The position numbers and the translations under genes are program-made. A stretch of DNA of 43,071 nt from an uncultured Faecalibaculum sp. (lineage in GTDB: Bacteria > Bacillota_I > Bacilli_A > Erysipelotrichales > Erysipelotrichaceae): NCBI RefSeq assembly GCF_910588395.1, contig NZ_CAJUPA010000015.1:1-43071 (forward strand), given 5' to 3'. The notes beneath the pieces are model-generated. The model was given only the letters and a program-made list of their open reading frames with translations, did not search any database and was not told the DNA's origin. Below, piece after piece: positions 7,199-15,607 of the stretch (positions are counted from its first letter, which is position 1; every line of letters starts with the position of its first letter).

Positions 7199-8035
7199 AT
7201 GAAAAAAGCACTTATCGCAGCGGGCGTGACTGCTCTGCTTCTGGCCGGATGCGGCAGCACTGGTGATTCAGGTACAGCCGATTCCGGAAAAGACACATTC
7301 ACTGTGGGCATGGAATGCGGCTATGCACCTTTCAACTGGCAGACAAGTTCTGAAACAGATACCTCTGTGGCCCTGGATCAGGCAGGTGCCGGCTATTGCG
7401 ACGGATATGATGTCATGATGTCCAAAGCCATTGCCGACAACCTGGGCAAGGATGTGGTCATCAAGAAGATTTCCTGGGATGGTCTGCAGCCAGCGCTGGA
7501 ATCCGGCGAAATCGATGCAATCATTGCAGGCATGACTGCCAGTGAAGAGCGTGAAGAAGGCATCGACTTCACCACACCGTACTATGAATCCGAGGGTATG
7601 GTCATGATCGTCAAGAAAGATTCCGACCAGGCAGGATATACAGACATCCAGCAGTTCTCCGGACAGCCGGTCATTGGCCAGAAAAACACCAACTACGATA
7701 CAGTCATTGACCAGATCGAGGGCGTGGAACATGTCACACCGAAAGCAACGTATCCGGAACTGGTGGTTGCCCTGCAGAATGGCGATGCTGTGGGCATTAC
7801 AGCAGAAATGCCGGTAGCGGAAGGCATCGTGGCTGCCAACCCGGATCTGACCATCGTGAAATTTGAAGACGGCAAGGGATTCGAAGTGGATACCACAGTG
7901 TCCATTGGTCTGAAGAACAACACCCGGGATTCTCAGGAGTTCAAGGATGTGCAGGCGGCGCTGGACAAGATTTCCGCAGACACCCGGAATGAATACATGA
8001 AGAACGCGGTGGAAAACGCACCGGCCGGGGAATAA
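7199..8035 (+). CDS. Amino acid ABC transporter substrate-binding lipoprotein (probably lysine)
   Basis: Family-3 (HisJ-like) periplasmic-type binding protein of 278 residues. The N-terminus is a lipoprotein signal with lipobox LLAGC (Cys18). The mature part begins FTVGMECGYAPFNWQ, the usual start of polar amino acid binding proteins, and continues with the DGYDVMMSKAIA and GEIDAIIAGMTASEERE signatures. A Ser/Thr/Asp-rich insert (TSSETDTSVALDQAGAGYC) sits between the first two motifs. It follows the lysine riboswitch and precedes a permease and an ATPase, so the likely substrate is lysine; this rests on the regulator, not on binding residues. GAGGAG precedes ATG 7199. Confidence 0.92.
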   Translation: MKKALIAAGVTALLLAGCGSTGDSGTADSGKDTFTVGMECGYAPFNWQTSSETDTSVALDQAGAGYCDGYDVMMSKAIADNLGKDVVIKKISWDGLQPALESGEIDAIIAGMTASEEREEGIDFTTPYYESEGMVMIVKKDSDQAGYTDIQQFSGQPVIGQKNTNYDTVIDQIEGVEHVTPKATYPELVVALQNGDAVGITAEMPVAEGIVAANPDLTIVKFEDGKGFEVDTTVSIGLKNNTRDSQEFKDVQAALDKISADTRNEYMKNAVENAPAGE

Positions 8036-8038
8036 TCA

Positions 8039-8758
8039 ATGAGTCTTGATTTCTCTTATGCCTGGAAGACGCTGACGGATTCCTGGCCCATGTACTGGTA
8101 CGGCATCAAGATCACGGTGCTGCTGGCCATTGTGGGTACGGTGTTCGGTCTGCTGATCGGCCTGGTGGTGGGAGCGATCCGGGGAATTCCGGAAGATCCC
8201 CTGGATACACCCTTCAAGCGGGGGCTGAAAAAAGCCGGTCAGGCGGTTTCCTGGTTTTACATCTGGATTTTTCGCGGCACGCCCATGATGGTGCAGGCGG
8301 TGTTCTTCTATTATCTTCTGCGGTCCGTGCTGCACTGGACACCGCTGACAGCGGGCATGATCATCATTTCGGTCAACACAGGTGCCTACATGTCGGAAAT
8401 CATCCGGTCCGGGATTCAGTCCGTGGACCGGGGGCAGATCGAAGCGGCGAAGTCCATCGGCATGACGAACTTCCAGACGATGATTCACGTGATCTTCCCC
8501 CAGGCGCTGAAAAACACCCTGCCGTCCATTGGCAACCAGCTGATTGTCAACATCAAGGACTCCTGCATGCTGAATGCAATTGGTGTTACGGAGCTGTATT
8601 TCCAGGCGACTTCCATTGCCGGCAGCACGATGCGCTATATAGAGGTGTACTTTGTGACCGCGCTGATTTATCTGACACTGACCACACTGGCCACGCTGCT
8701 GCTGGACTGGATCGAGAAGAGATTCTCCGGTGTGAAGTCCTACAAGGAATTCGCGTAG
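8039..8758 (+). CDS. Amino acid ABC transporter permease (probably lysine)
   Basis: His/Glu/Gln/Arg-type permease of 239 residues with about five membrane segments. The cytoplasmic EAA loop reads EAAKSIGMTNFQTMIHVIFP. The FRGTPMMVQ motif near residue 80 is typical of the family. A single permease gene implies a homodimeric channel. It starts four bases after the binding-protein gene and is followed by the ATPase gene after 12 bases. The insert EDPLDTPFKRGLKKAGQ lies between the first two membrane segments. Confidence 0.93.
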   Translation: MSLDFSYAWKTLTDSWPMYWYGIKITVLLAIVGTVFGLLIGLVVGAIRGIPEDPLDTPFKRGLKKAGQAVSWFYIWIFRGTPMMVQAVFFYYLLRSVLHWTPLTAGMIIISVNTGAYMSEIIRSGIQSVDRGQIEAAKSIGMTNFQTMIHVIFPQALKNTLPSIGNQLIVNIKDSCMLNAIGVTELYFQATSIAGSTMRYIEVYFVTALIYLTLTTLATLLLDWIEKRFSGVKSYKEFA

Positions 8759-8770
8759 AGAGGTGCATGC

Positions 8771-9511
8771 ATGGCTGAAAAAATCATAGACATCAAGCAT
8801 CTGCAAAAGCACTTCGGCGATTTGCAGGTTCTCAATGATGTGGATTTCAATGTGGACAAAGGCGAAGTGGTGACGATTATCGGATCTTCGGGTTCGGGCA
8901 AGAGCACACTGCTGCGCTGTGTGAATCTGCTGGAGATTCCTGATGGCGGAGAGATCGTGTTTGAAGGACAGAACATCCGGAGCCTGGGCAGCAAAGTCAG
9001 CAAGTATCGGGCGAAGGTCTCCATGGTGTTCCAGAGCTTCAATCTTTTCAACAACATGAATGTGCTGGACAACTGCACGGTGGGACAGATCAAGGTGCTG
9101 GGACGGGATAAAAAGACGGCTCAGGAAAAAGCGATGAAGCACCTGAAGCAGGTGGGGATGGCTGAATTCGCCAATGCGGATTCCACCCGGCTGTCCGGTG
9201 GTCAGAAGCAGCGTGTGGCGATTGCCAGAGCGCTGTGCATGGATCCGGAAGTGCTGCTGTTTGATGAACCGACCAGTGCACTGGATCCGGAGATGGTGGG
9301 CGATGTCCTGGATGTCATGAAGGATCTGGCAAGTCAGGGCCTGACCATGGTCATCGTGACGCATGAAATGCAGTTTGCCAGGGAGGTCAGCGACAGGGTG
9401 ATCTTCATGGACAAAGGCGTCATTGCGGAGCAGGGAACGCCGGAGGAGATTTTCGGCAATCCCCGGCAGGAACGGACAAAGCAGTTCCTGTCCCGGTATT
9501 CCAACCGGTAG
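8771..9511 (+). CDS. Amino acid ABC transporter ATPase (probably lysine)
   Basis: ATPase subunit of 246 residues, normal length for the GlnQ/HisP group. Walker A GSSGSGKST (about 38-46), Q-loop VFQSFNLF, signature LSGGQKQRVAIARAL, Walker B VLLFDEPTSALD and the switch histidine in VTHEM are all intact. It is last in the riboswitch-controlled operon and is followed by a strong terminator. Confidence 0.94.
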   Translation: MAEKIIDIKHLQKHFGDLQVLNDVDFNVDKGEVVTIIGSSGSGKSTLLRCVNLLEIPDGGEIVFEGQNIRSLGSKVSKYRAKVSMVFQSFNLFNNMNVLDNCTVGQIKVLGRDKKTAQEKAMKHLKQVGMAEFANADSTRLSGGQKQRVAIARALCMDPEVLLFDEPTSALDPEMVGDVLDVMKDLASQGLTMVIVTHEMQFAREVSDRVIFMDKGVIAEQGTPEEIFGNPRQERTKQFLSRYSNR

Positions 9512-9529
9512 GGCACAGCCACTGAAACA

Positions 9530-9562
9530 GCAAAAAACGGAGCAAACCGCTCCGTTTTTTGC
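9530..9562. terminator. Bidirectional intrinsic terminator
   Basis: Perfect 14-base arms GCAAAAAACGGAGC (9530-9543) and GCTCCGTTTTTTGC (9549-9562). It serves the transporter operon on the plus strand and the convergent HicB-like gene on the minus strand. Confidence 0.9.
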
Positions 9563-9598
9563 GTTTCAGACGCTGTCTGCCTCCAGATTCTGCAGCTT

Positions 9599-9871
9599 TC
9601 AGGCCTGAACGGAGATTTCCTCCATGTTTCCGGCTGCATAGGGCAGGGAATACTGCCGGATCACATCCTGTGCACTGATGTCAGCGGATGCCTTTGGCAG
9701 GGGAACTCCCTGCTCTTTCTGTGCGTACAGAAATGCCTGCATATCCTCACGGCAGGCTTCCAGGAGCCCTTCCATTGTCGCTGCAGAAACAGTCAGTCCA
9801 TCCAGATCAGGGAATACCGCCGTCCAGCCATCTCCGGTTTCAAAGACCGCTGCGGGATATTGATACGTCAT
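9599..9871 (-). CDS. Orphan HicB-like protein
   Basis: 90 residues matching the HicB antitoxin N-terminal fold: YPAAVFETGDGWTAVFPDLD, then GLTVSAATMEGLLEACREDM and GVPLPKAS. The C-terminal 25 residues do not look like a clear ribbon-helix-helix or HTH domain. No hicA-like reading frame of about 60 codons is found on the same strand on either side, so it is a solitary HicB-fold protein rather than a complete toxin-antitoxin pair. AGGAGG lies eight bases before the start. Confidence 0.8.
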   Translation of the reverse strand: MTYQYPAAVFETGDGWTAVFPDLDGLTVSAATMEGLLEACREDMQAFLYAQKEQGVPLPKASADISAQDVIRQYSLPYAAGNMEEISVQA

Positions 9872-10020
9872 AGGTCATGCCTCCTTTTCCTCTATGGTAA
9901 ATCCGGAAACTCCGGACAGGGGCAGGGATGACCTGCCGGAGCCTGACCCGCCGGCCAGGGCCATGGATTTGCAGGCGTTTGCAAAAGCCGCTGCCGGTTT
10001 AATGAAGCGGACACCTGCGG

Positions 10021-10026
10021 TATAAT
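10021..10026 (+). promoter_or_regulatory. -10 box for gpmI
   Basis: TATAAT, 34 bases before ATG 10061. The only candidate -35 at 17-base spacing is a weak TTTAAT (9998-10003). AGGAGG follows in the leader. Confidence 0.6.
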
Positions 10027-10060
10027 AGGTAGGTACAATTCAACAGGAGGAATTATTCTA

Positions 10061-11647
10061 ATGGAAAAAAGACCTGTCATTCTGGTCGTGATGGACGGTA
10101 TTGGTCTGTCTGACAAAACCCTGGGCAACGCTGTCAAGATGGCGTACAAACCCACTCTGGACATGCTGTGGGAAACCTGCCCCCACACGGAACTGCGCGC
10201 TCATGGTCTGGCTGTCGGACTCCCCACAGATGGAGATATGGGCAACTCCGAAGTTGGTCACAACGCCATCGGCTGCGGTCAGATTTATTCTCAGGGTGCC
10301 AAGCTGGTCAACGAGAACATCGAATCCGGTGAACTGTTCCAGTCCAAGACCTGGAAGGAACTGGTGGAAGGCGCCAAAGACGGACATGCCATGCACTTCA
10401 TCGGCCTGCTTTCCGACGGCAATGTGCACTCCCACATCAAACATCTGGAAGCTCTGATCAAGGAAGCCAAGGCAGAAGGCGTAAACAAAGTCCGTGTCCA
10501 CATCCTGCTGGACGGCCGTGATGTGCCGGAAACCAGTGCCCTGACCTATGTGGACGAAATCGAGAACTTCATGAAGGACCTCAACGATGACACCTTCGAT
10601 GCCCGCATCGCTTCCGGCGGCGGCCGCATGCAGATCACCATGGACCGCTACGAAGCCAACTGGCCTATGGTGGAAGAAGGCTGGAACATTCACGTTCACG
10701 GCAAAGGCCGTCAGTTTGCCAGTGCCACAGAAGCCATCGAGACCTATCGGAATGAAACCGGTGTGGTGGATCAGGATCTGCCGGGATTTGTCATTGCCGA
10801 AAACGGGCAGCCTGTCGGCCTGATCGAAGACGGTGACTCTGTCATTCTGTTCAACTTCCGCGGCGACCGTGCTCAGGAAATCTGCAAGGCTTTCGACGAA
10901 GGCGATGAATTCGACAAATTTGACCGGGGTGCAAAGCCGGATGTGAACTTTGCCGGCATGCTGCAGTACGATGCAGATCTGAACATCCCGAAGCGGTACC
11001 TGACAGAACCTCCGAAAATCAAGTACACGCTGACAGAACAGCTGGTCAGGGAGGGCATCAACGAATATGCCATTTCCGAGACGCAGAAATACGGCCACGT
11101 CACCTATTTCTGGAACGGCAACCGCTCCGAGAAATTCAGCGATGAGCTGGAAACCTACGTCCAGGTGGACAGCGATGTGATTCCCTTCGAACAGCGTCCC
11201 TGGATGAAGTCCGCCGAGATCACCGACAAGCTGATTGAAGCCATTGAAAGCGGCAAGTACCAGTTCCTGCGCACGAACTACCCCAACGGTGACATGGTTG
11301 GCCACACCGGCAATCTGGAAGCCACGATCATTGGTGTAGAGGCTGTGGACCTGGCTCTGGGCCGCGTCCTGAAGGCTGTGGAAAAAGTCAACGGCATTCT
11401 GCTGGTGACTGCCGATCACGGCAACGCCGACGAAATGTATGACAAGCCCAAGGAAGGCGAGAAGGTGCACAAGGCAAAGACAAGCCACACCCTGAACAAA
11501 GTGCCTTTCATTGTCTATGGTGCGGATGTGAAGCTGAAGCACGATGATGACATGGGGCTGTCGGATATCGCCGCCACGGTTTGCCAGCTGCTGGGTGTTG
11601 AACCCAATGAACACTGGCGTCCGTCCATTATCGAAGAAGAGAAGTAA
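10061..11647 (+). CDS. gpmI: 2,3-bisphosphoglycerate-independent phosphoglycerate mutase
   Basis: Glycolytic enzyme that interconverts 3- and 2-phosphoglycerate using two metal ions, of normal length (528 residues). The metal-binding MDG (Asp12) and the nucleophile motif DGDMGNSEVGHNA (Ser63) are at the N-terminus. The middle phosphotransferase insert contains HILLDGRDVPE and ASGGGRMQITMDRYEANW. The C-terminal half has FRGDRAQE, YPNGDMVGHTGN and TADHGNADEM. It is transcribed alone, away from other glycolysis genes, with its own promoter, an AGGAGG site and a terminator. Confidence 0.97.
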   Translation: MEKRPVILVVMDGIGLSDKTLGNAVKMAYKPTLDMLWETCPHTELRAHGLAVGLPTDGDMGNSEVGHNAIGCGQIYSQGAKLVNENIESGELFQSKTWKELVEGAKDGHAMHFIGLLSDGNVHSHIKHLEALIKEAKAEGVNKVRVHILLDGRDVPETSALTYVDEIENFMKDLNDDTFDARIASGGGRMQITMDRYEANWPMVEEGWNIHVHGKGRQFASATEAIETYRNETGVVDQDLPGFVIAENGQPVGLIEDGDSVILFNFRGDRAQEICKAFDEGDEFDKFDRGAKPDVNFAGMLQYDADLNIPKRYLTEPPKIKYTLTEQLVREGINEYAISETQKYGHVTYFWNGNRSEKFSDELETYVQVDSDVIPFEQRPWMKSAEITDKLIEAIESGKYQFLRTNYPNGDMVGHTGNLEATIIGVEAVDLALGRVLKAVEKVNGILLVTADHGNADEMYDKPKEGEKVHKAKTSHTLNKVPFIVYGADVKLKHDDDMGLSDIAATVCQLLGVEPNEHWRPSIIEEEK

Positions 11648-11661
11648 ATCTGATTCCCCAG

Positions 11662-11697
11662 GGGAGACAGCTGACAGCAGGCTGTCTCCCTTTTGCT
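11662..11697 (+). terminator. Intrinsic terminator of gpmI
   Basis: Perfect ten-base arms GGGAGACAGC (11662-11671) and GCTGTCTCCC (11681-11690) followed by TTTTGCTT. Confidence 0.88.
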
Positions 11698-11744
11698 TCT
11701 CTTCCGGGCTGCCGCTTCCGTTCTGCCGGATCAGGGACAACGAC

Positions 11745-11883
11745 ATGCGGAATGAAACATTTCATATGTTAAATTACAAAAATAAGTTATGTAAGATTTC
11801 TGTAATGTTACTGTGGGTTCTGCATCCAGATGCATCTGCAGCCTGAATGGCTGCAGGGCACAAGGCAGGACAAGGAGAAGCAA
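11745..11883 (+). promoter_or_regulatory. AT-rich leader with 5' hairpin before the surface-protein gene
   Basis: A clearly AT-rich stretch (about 11750-11812) in an otherwise GC-rich window probably holds the promoter, but no hexamer pair stands out. Downstream, CTGCAGCC (about 11836-11843) and GGCTGCAG (about 11849-11856) form a perfect eight-base hairpin shortly before the AAGGAG ribosome-binding site. Confidence 0.4.
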
Positions 11884-13719
11884 ATGAATCGGGAAACAGT
11901 GAAATACAGGGCGGCAGCAGGATTCGCTGCGGCCATTATGACAATGTCCTCGATTTCCCAGCCGGTTGTGGCAATGGGGATCCAGGAGACAGAGCCTGTG
12001 CTGACAGAAAACAGTCCGGAAGAATCTGTTCGGACAGAGCAGACTGATACGGTCGCATCCCCGGATATGACAGAAACCGGCAGTGACGAAATGATGGAAG
12101 AGGGCGTTTCAGGCGATATCGGGCACCAGCAGCTGATTCCGGAGACGCAGCAGGAAGAACCTGCCGCGGATGTTCAGGAAGCAGCAGCGGATGATTCAGA
12201 AGAAGAGCCGGCACAGTCTGAGGTTGCTTTCATGGACGGACGGGGATTCGAGTCCGTGCAGGCGGCTGTGGACTCCCTCGGAGAAACGGGAACGGGTACC
12301 ATCGAACTCCGTGAAAACCATGATCTGCCGGTGACAGTCCGTGCGGTTCAGAATGTGACCATCCGGGTGAATGCCGGAGTGACCTGGACCAACAGTCAGG
12401 CAGCAGGCGGCGGCTGGGGCAACTCCGTGATTGTCAACAATGGAACACTGACGCTGGAAAACGAAGGCACCATTGCAGCTTCTGCTCAGCGAGGGTCTTC
12501 TTTTGCGGTGTACAACCAGACGCAGGGCGTCATGTCCATCAGCAAAGGCGTGTTTACCAGCTACAATGGTGACTACATTGTGATGAATCAGAATGAAATG
12601 ACCATCACAGGATCCAGGTTCGACAAAACCACTGGAGCGTCGCCTTCGATGATCCTCAACGGCTGGAGAAACAACGGAGAGATCCCGGCTGGTCATGCCG
12701 GGGCACATCTGACCGTTAAGGAGATCACCATGACCTCCACTGTCAAAGGCGCCATTGGGATCAAGAACGATGACCACGGGTATCTCAACGTGGAGAGTGC
12801 CAATATTAATACGACATTCAACATCCAGAACAACAACGAAGCAGTGATCCACGGTGGTACTTTCACTTCCCAGTCCGGTGGCTGTGCCATTTATAACTAT
12901 GCAGCAGCAGGAATCCAGTTCAATACCGGAAAACTGACGGTTCTGGGAGGCGATTTCTTTGCGACAGAGGGATCCCAGCAGATCATCCGGAAAGCCGGAA
13001 CCGGAGATGGCGCTATTCAGATTGCCGGAGGCACCTACTGGGCAGATCAGGAATCTGTCCGGGATAATGTGGTTGCAGACCATGAGCTGCGGGAAATGCC
13101 AGAGCTGGCAGGCAGATATCATGTGGTGCGTCCTGTGGTGACAGTGGATGTCAAGGCAGACAAGGATGCGCTGGAGGAAGGGGAAACCCTTTCTGTGCTG
13201 GCGCTGGTTGGACCGGAGGAAGCCACGTACCGTCAGGCCACCTGGCGGATTGTAAAGGAGTCTCTGACCCGGGACGGAGTAGAAACCACCCAGGGCGAAG
13301 CCACGCTGACGGAAGGATCTCATGTGCTGAATCATGAGGCGGCTCTGACCGGCGTCAAGGCAGGGACGGTGATCGTGGAAGTCCAGGCGGATGGTATCAC
13401 AGCCCGCAGGACCTTCCAGGTGCTGGAAGCCGGCGAAAAACCGGGAGAAGACAGCAAGCCGGAGACCCCGGAGAAACCGGGAGAAGACAAACCGGAAACC
13501 CCGGAAACGCTCGGTGACAGATCGCAGAAGCCGGACAGCAAGCCGGATCAGGACCAGAGTGCGTCCGATTCATCCAGGCCTGAAGAAAAGCCCGCTGCCA
13601 GACCTTCACAGGTTCACACAGCTGTGGCTGCAGCCCCGGGACTGTTTGCGGGCATCATGACGGTGACAGCCGGAATCCTGGCCTGTGCCGGCAGAAAAGG
13701 AAAAAAGAACAGGGGATAA
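11884..13719 (+). CDS. Surface protein: beta-helix and Ig-like domains, Pro-rich stalk, C-terminal membrane anchor
   Basis: 611 residues, evidently exported. Residues 1-31 form a signal peptide (basic start, hydrophobic core, cleavage near VVAMG). Residues about 32-115 are an acidic Glu/Thr/Asp-rich linker. Residues about 118-395 show repeated short strands (NNGTLTLENEGTIAAS, VMNQNEMTITGS) typical of a right-handed parallel beta-helix. Residues about 415-515 look like an Ig-like domain. A Pro/Glu/Lys stalk (KPGEDSKPETPEKPGED) leads to a final hydrophobic segment and basic tail. No LPXTG-like sortase motif is seen before that segment. ATG 11884 is chosen for its AAGGAG site and because it begins the signal peptide. 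Role as adhesin or polysaccharide binder is inference. Confidence 0.82.
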   Translation: MNRETVKYRAAAGFAAAIMTMSSISQPVVAMGIQETEPVLTENSPEESVRTEQTDTVASPDMTETGSDEMMEEGVSGDIGHQQLIPETQQEEPAADVQEAAADDSEEEPAQSEVAFMDGRGFESVQAAVDSLGETGTGTIELRENHDLPVTVRAVQNVTIRVNAGVTWTNSQAAGGGWGNSVIVNNGTLTLENEGTIAASAQRGSSFAVYNQTQGVMSISKGVFTSYNGDYIVMNQNEMTITGSRFDKTTGASPSMILNGWRNNGEIPAGHAGAHLTVKEITMTSTVKGAIGIKNDDHGYLNVESANINTTFNIQNNNEAVIHGGTFTSQSGGCAIYNYAAAGIQFNTGKLTVLGGDFFATEGSQQIIRKAGTGDGAIQIAGGTYWADQESVRDNVVADHELREMPELAGRYHVVRPVVTVDVKADKDALEEGETLSVLALVGPEEATYRQATWRIVKESLTRDGVETTQGEATLTEGSHVLNHEAALTGVKAGTVIVEVQADGITARRTFQVLEAGEKPGEDSKPETPEKPGEDKPETPETLGDRSQKPDSKPDQDQSASDSSRPEEKPAARPSQVHTAVAAAPGLFAGIMTVTAGILACAGRKGKKNRG

Positions 13720-13737
13720 ACCAGTCCAGCCCCGCAC

Positions 13738-13771
13738 AAGCCGGATTCCGCACAAAGGATCCGGCTTTTTT
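13738..13771 (+). terminator. Intrinsic terminator
   Basis: Nine-base arms AAGCCGGAT (13738-13746) and ATCCGGCTT (13759-13767) followed by a T run. Confidence 0.85.
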
Positions 13772-13864
13772 ACTGTGGCTGCTGCCGGGATCTGTACGGG
13801 AGATGAATGGATGAAACCGCCTTCATGACAAGATCCACAGGACCGGTGCCTGTCAGTCTCACAA

Positions 13865-13908
13865 TTTACAGAGACCTTACAATGACCGTTCCCGGTCTTT
13901 TCTATACT
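13865..13908 (+). promoter_or_regulatory. Promoter region of the Na/Pi transporter with Pho-box-like repeat
   Basis: TTTACA (13865-13870) and CTTACA (13876-13881) are direct repeats 11 bases apart, the spacing and sequence style of PhoP boxes in Bacillus (TTNACA with five-base spacers). A -10-like TATACT lies at 13903-13908. Only two repeats are clear, so phosphate control is tentative. Confidence 0.4.
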
Positions 13909-13954
13909 GGAGTCAAAACCAGACAGGAAAGTGTCTGAGGAAAGGAAAACAATC

Positions 13955-15529
13955 ATGGAATTCGTAAAATCCATTCTGGCGTTTGCCGGGGGACTGGGAA
14001 TGTTCATATACGGAATGCATCTGCTGGCTGAAGGACTGCAGCAGGCTGCTGGCAGCCGGGCCCGGAAGCTCATGGCGTTTCTTACCGGAAACCGGTTTGC
14101 GGCGGTTCTGACCGGAGCAGCGGTCACGGCGCTGATCCAGTCTTCCAGTGCCGCCACAGTCATGGTGGTGGGGTTTGTGAATGCCTCGGTGATGACGCTG
14201 CAGCAGGCAGTGGGTGTGATCATGGGAGCCAACATTGGTACGACAATGACCGGATGGATCGTCTCCATGGGAGAGTGGAGCGCGTTTCTGAAACCGGCCA
14301 CCATTGCGCCGGCATTCCTGTTTGCCGGTGTGGTGTGTCTCATGGCGGCAAAAAAAGAGAAGCTGAAGCACACTGCCCACATTCTGATTGGCTTTGGCAT
14401 TCTGTTCATGGGACTCGATGCCATGTCCGGCTCCATTGCCCCCTATACCGATGAGCCGATCTTCGCACAGGCATTCCAGGTGCTGGGCAGCAACCCGGTA
14501 TATGGTCTGCTCACCGGTGCAGTGGTCACTGCCATCATTCAGTCTTCCTCTGCCTCCATGGGCATTCTGCAGACTCTGGCCATGGCGGGTGTGGTGAACT
14601 GGGGGGCTGCCGCGTTCATAGCCCTGGGCCAGAACATCGGCACCTGCGCCACAGCGCTGCTCTCCTGTCTGGGTACAGACCGCAACGCAAAACGGGCTGC
14701 GGTGATTCACCTGCTGTTCAATGTCATCGGGTCGGTGGTGATCGGGGCGGTGATCTGGATCTTCTTCCTGTTCAACCCGGCTCTGGCCATGGCCAACGTC
14801 ACCGGGACTCAGCTGGCGGTGTTCCACACAGCGTTCAACATCGTGTGCACTATCATGCTGTTTCCCTTCGCCAGCTGGCTTGTCACGCTGTCCGGGCGGC
14901 TGGTTCCGGAAAAAGGCGTTTCCGGCCACAAGTCTCTGGCGCAGCTGGATCCCCGCATGGCGCAGGCACCGGCGCTGGCACTGGAAGCCATTGAATCCCA
15001 GATCAATGTGATGAGCAAAATCGCCCAGGAGGCGGTGAAAGCCTCCGCGGTTTCCACCGGAGAGGATCTGGAAGCCCGGCGGGATTCTGTCATGCAGCTC
15101 CGGGATGAAATCGCCGGCGCGCTGCAGGCACTTGATCCGGCGGTGATGAGCCAGGAACAGCTGCTGCGCAGCGAGCAGGATCTGATGTCCCTGACCGACA
15201 TTGCCCGGATCATGGAACTCAGTCTGCAGGTTGCGGGGATCCGGGACCAGAACCCGTCGGACTGCCTGTGCTGCCAGGAAGGTCTGGAAAAACTGGCCCG
15301 CAGTGCCGCCCGGACTTTGAAGCTCGCCCGGCATGAGCGGGTGGAAGAAGCCCGGGAACAGGAAGACGCGGTGGATGCCCTGGAAAAGGAACTGCGGCAG
15401 CGTGTGCTGCAGCAGCTGGATGGCGGAACCATGAAGGCAGCCCATGCGGTGGCCTGTCTGGACTGCATCCGGCGGTATGAACGGATTTCCGACCATGCGG
15501 AGATGCTTGCCCGGAACCTGGCAGGCTAA
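13955..15529 (+). CDS. Na+/phosphate cotransporter (NptA/PNaS family) with PhoU-like domain
   Basis: 524 residues. The membrane half (about 1-310) carries the two inverted repeat signatures of the family, TALIQSSSAATVMVVGF (about residues 57-73) and TAIIQSSSASMGIL (about 195-208), with QSSSA in each. The C-terminal half (about 340-524) is a helical PhoU-like domain ending in CLDCIRRYERISDHAEMLA. It is expected to import phosphate with sodium. ATG 13955 is chosen because GAGGAAAGG lies nine bases upstream; the in-frame GTG 13931 has poor spacing. A Pho-box-like repeat lies upstream and a terminator follows. Confidence 0.92.
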   Translation: MEFVKSILAFAGGLGMFIYGMHLLAEGLQQAAGSRARKLMAFLTGNRFAAVLTGAAVTALIQSSSAATVMVVGFVNASVMTLQQAVGVIMGANIGTTMTGWIVSMGEWSAFLKPATIAPAFLFAGVVCLMAAKKEKLKHTAHILIGFGILFMGLDAMSGSIAPYTDEPIFAQAFQVLGSNPVYGLLTGAVVTAIIQSSSASMGILQTLAMAGVVNWGAAAFIALGQNIGTCATALLSCLGTDRNAKRAAVIHLLFNVIGSVVIGAVIWIFFLFNPALAMANVTGTQLAVFHTAFNIVCTIMLFPFASWLVTLSGRLVPEKGVSGHKSLAQLDPRMAQAPALALEAIESQINVMSKIAQEAVKASAVSTGEDLEARRDSVMQLRDEIAGALQALDPAVMSQEQLLRSEQDLMSLTDIARIMELSLQVAGIRDQNPSDCLCCQEGLEKLARSAARTLKLARHERVEEAREQEDAVDALEKELRQRVLQQLDGGTMKAAHAVACLDCIRRYERISDHAEMLARNLAG

Positions 15530-15547
15530 ACGCAGCTGTCATTTGCG

Positions 15548-15572
15548 AAGCCGGCTTTTGCCGGTTTTTTTT
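15548..15572 (+). terminator. Intrinsic terminator
   Basis: GC-rich stem CCGGC (15551-15555) and GCCGG (15560-15564), extended by A-T pairs, with a four-T loop and an eight-T tail. Confidence 0.8.
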
Positions 15573-15595
15573 CATGATCTGACGGAAATGAACGG

Positions 15596-15601
15596 TATAA
15601 T
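15596..15601 (+). promoter_or_regulatory. -10 box of an apparently leaderless transcript
   Basis: TATAAT followed by six bases and then ATG 15608. The expected transcript start is at or beside the initiation codon, and no ribosome-binding site is present. Confidence 0.6.
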
Positions 15602-15607
15602 GAACCC

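Noticed and set aside
9872..10060. hicA partner of the HicB-like gene
   Set aside because: Minus-strand frames here are proline-rich antisense sequence with no HicA-like pattern.
13560..13719. LPXTG sortase signal in the surface protein
   Set aside because: No pentapeptide close to LPXTG is present before the C-terminal hydrophobic segment.
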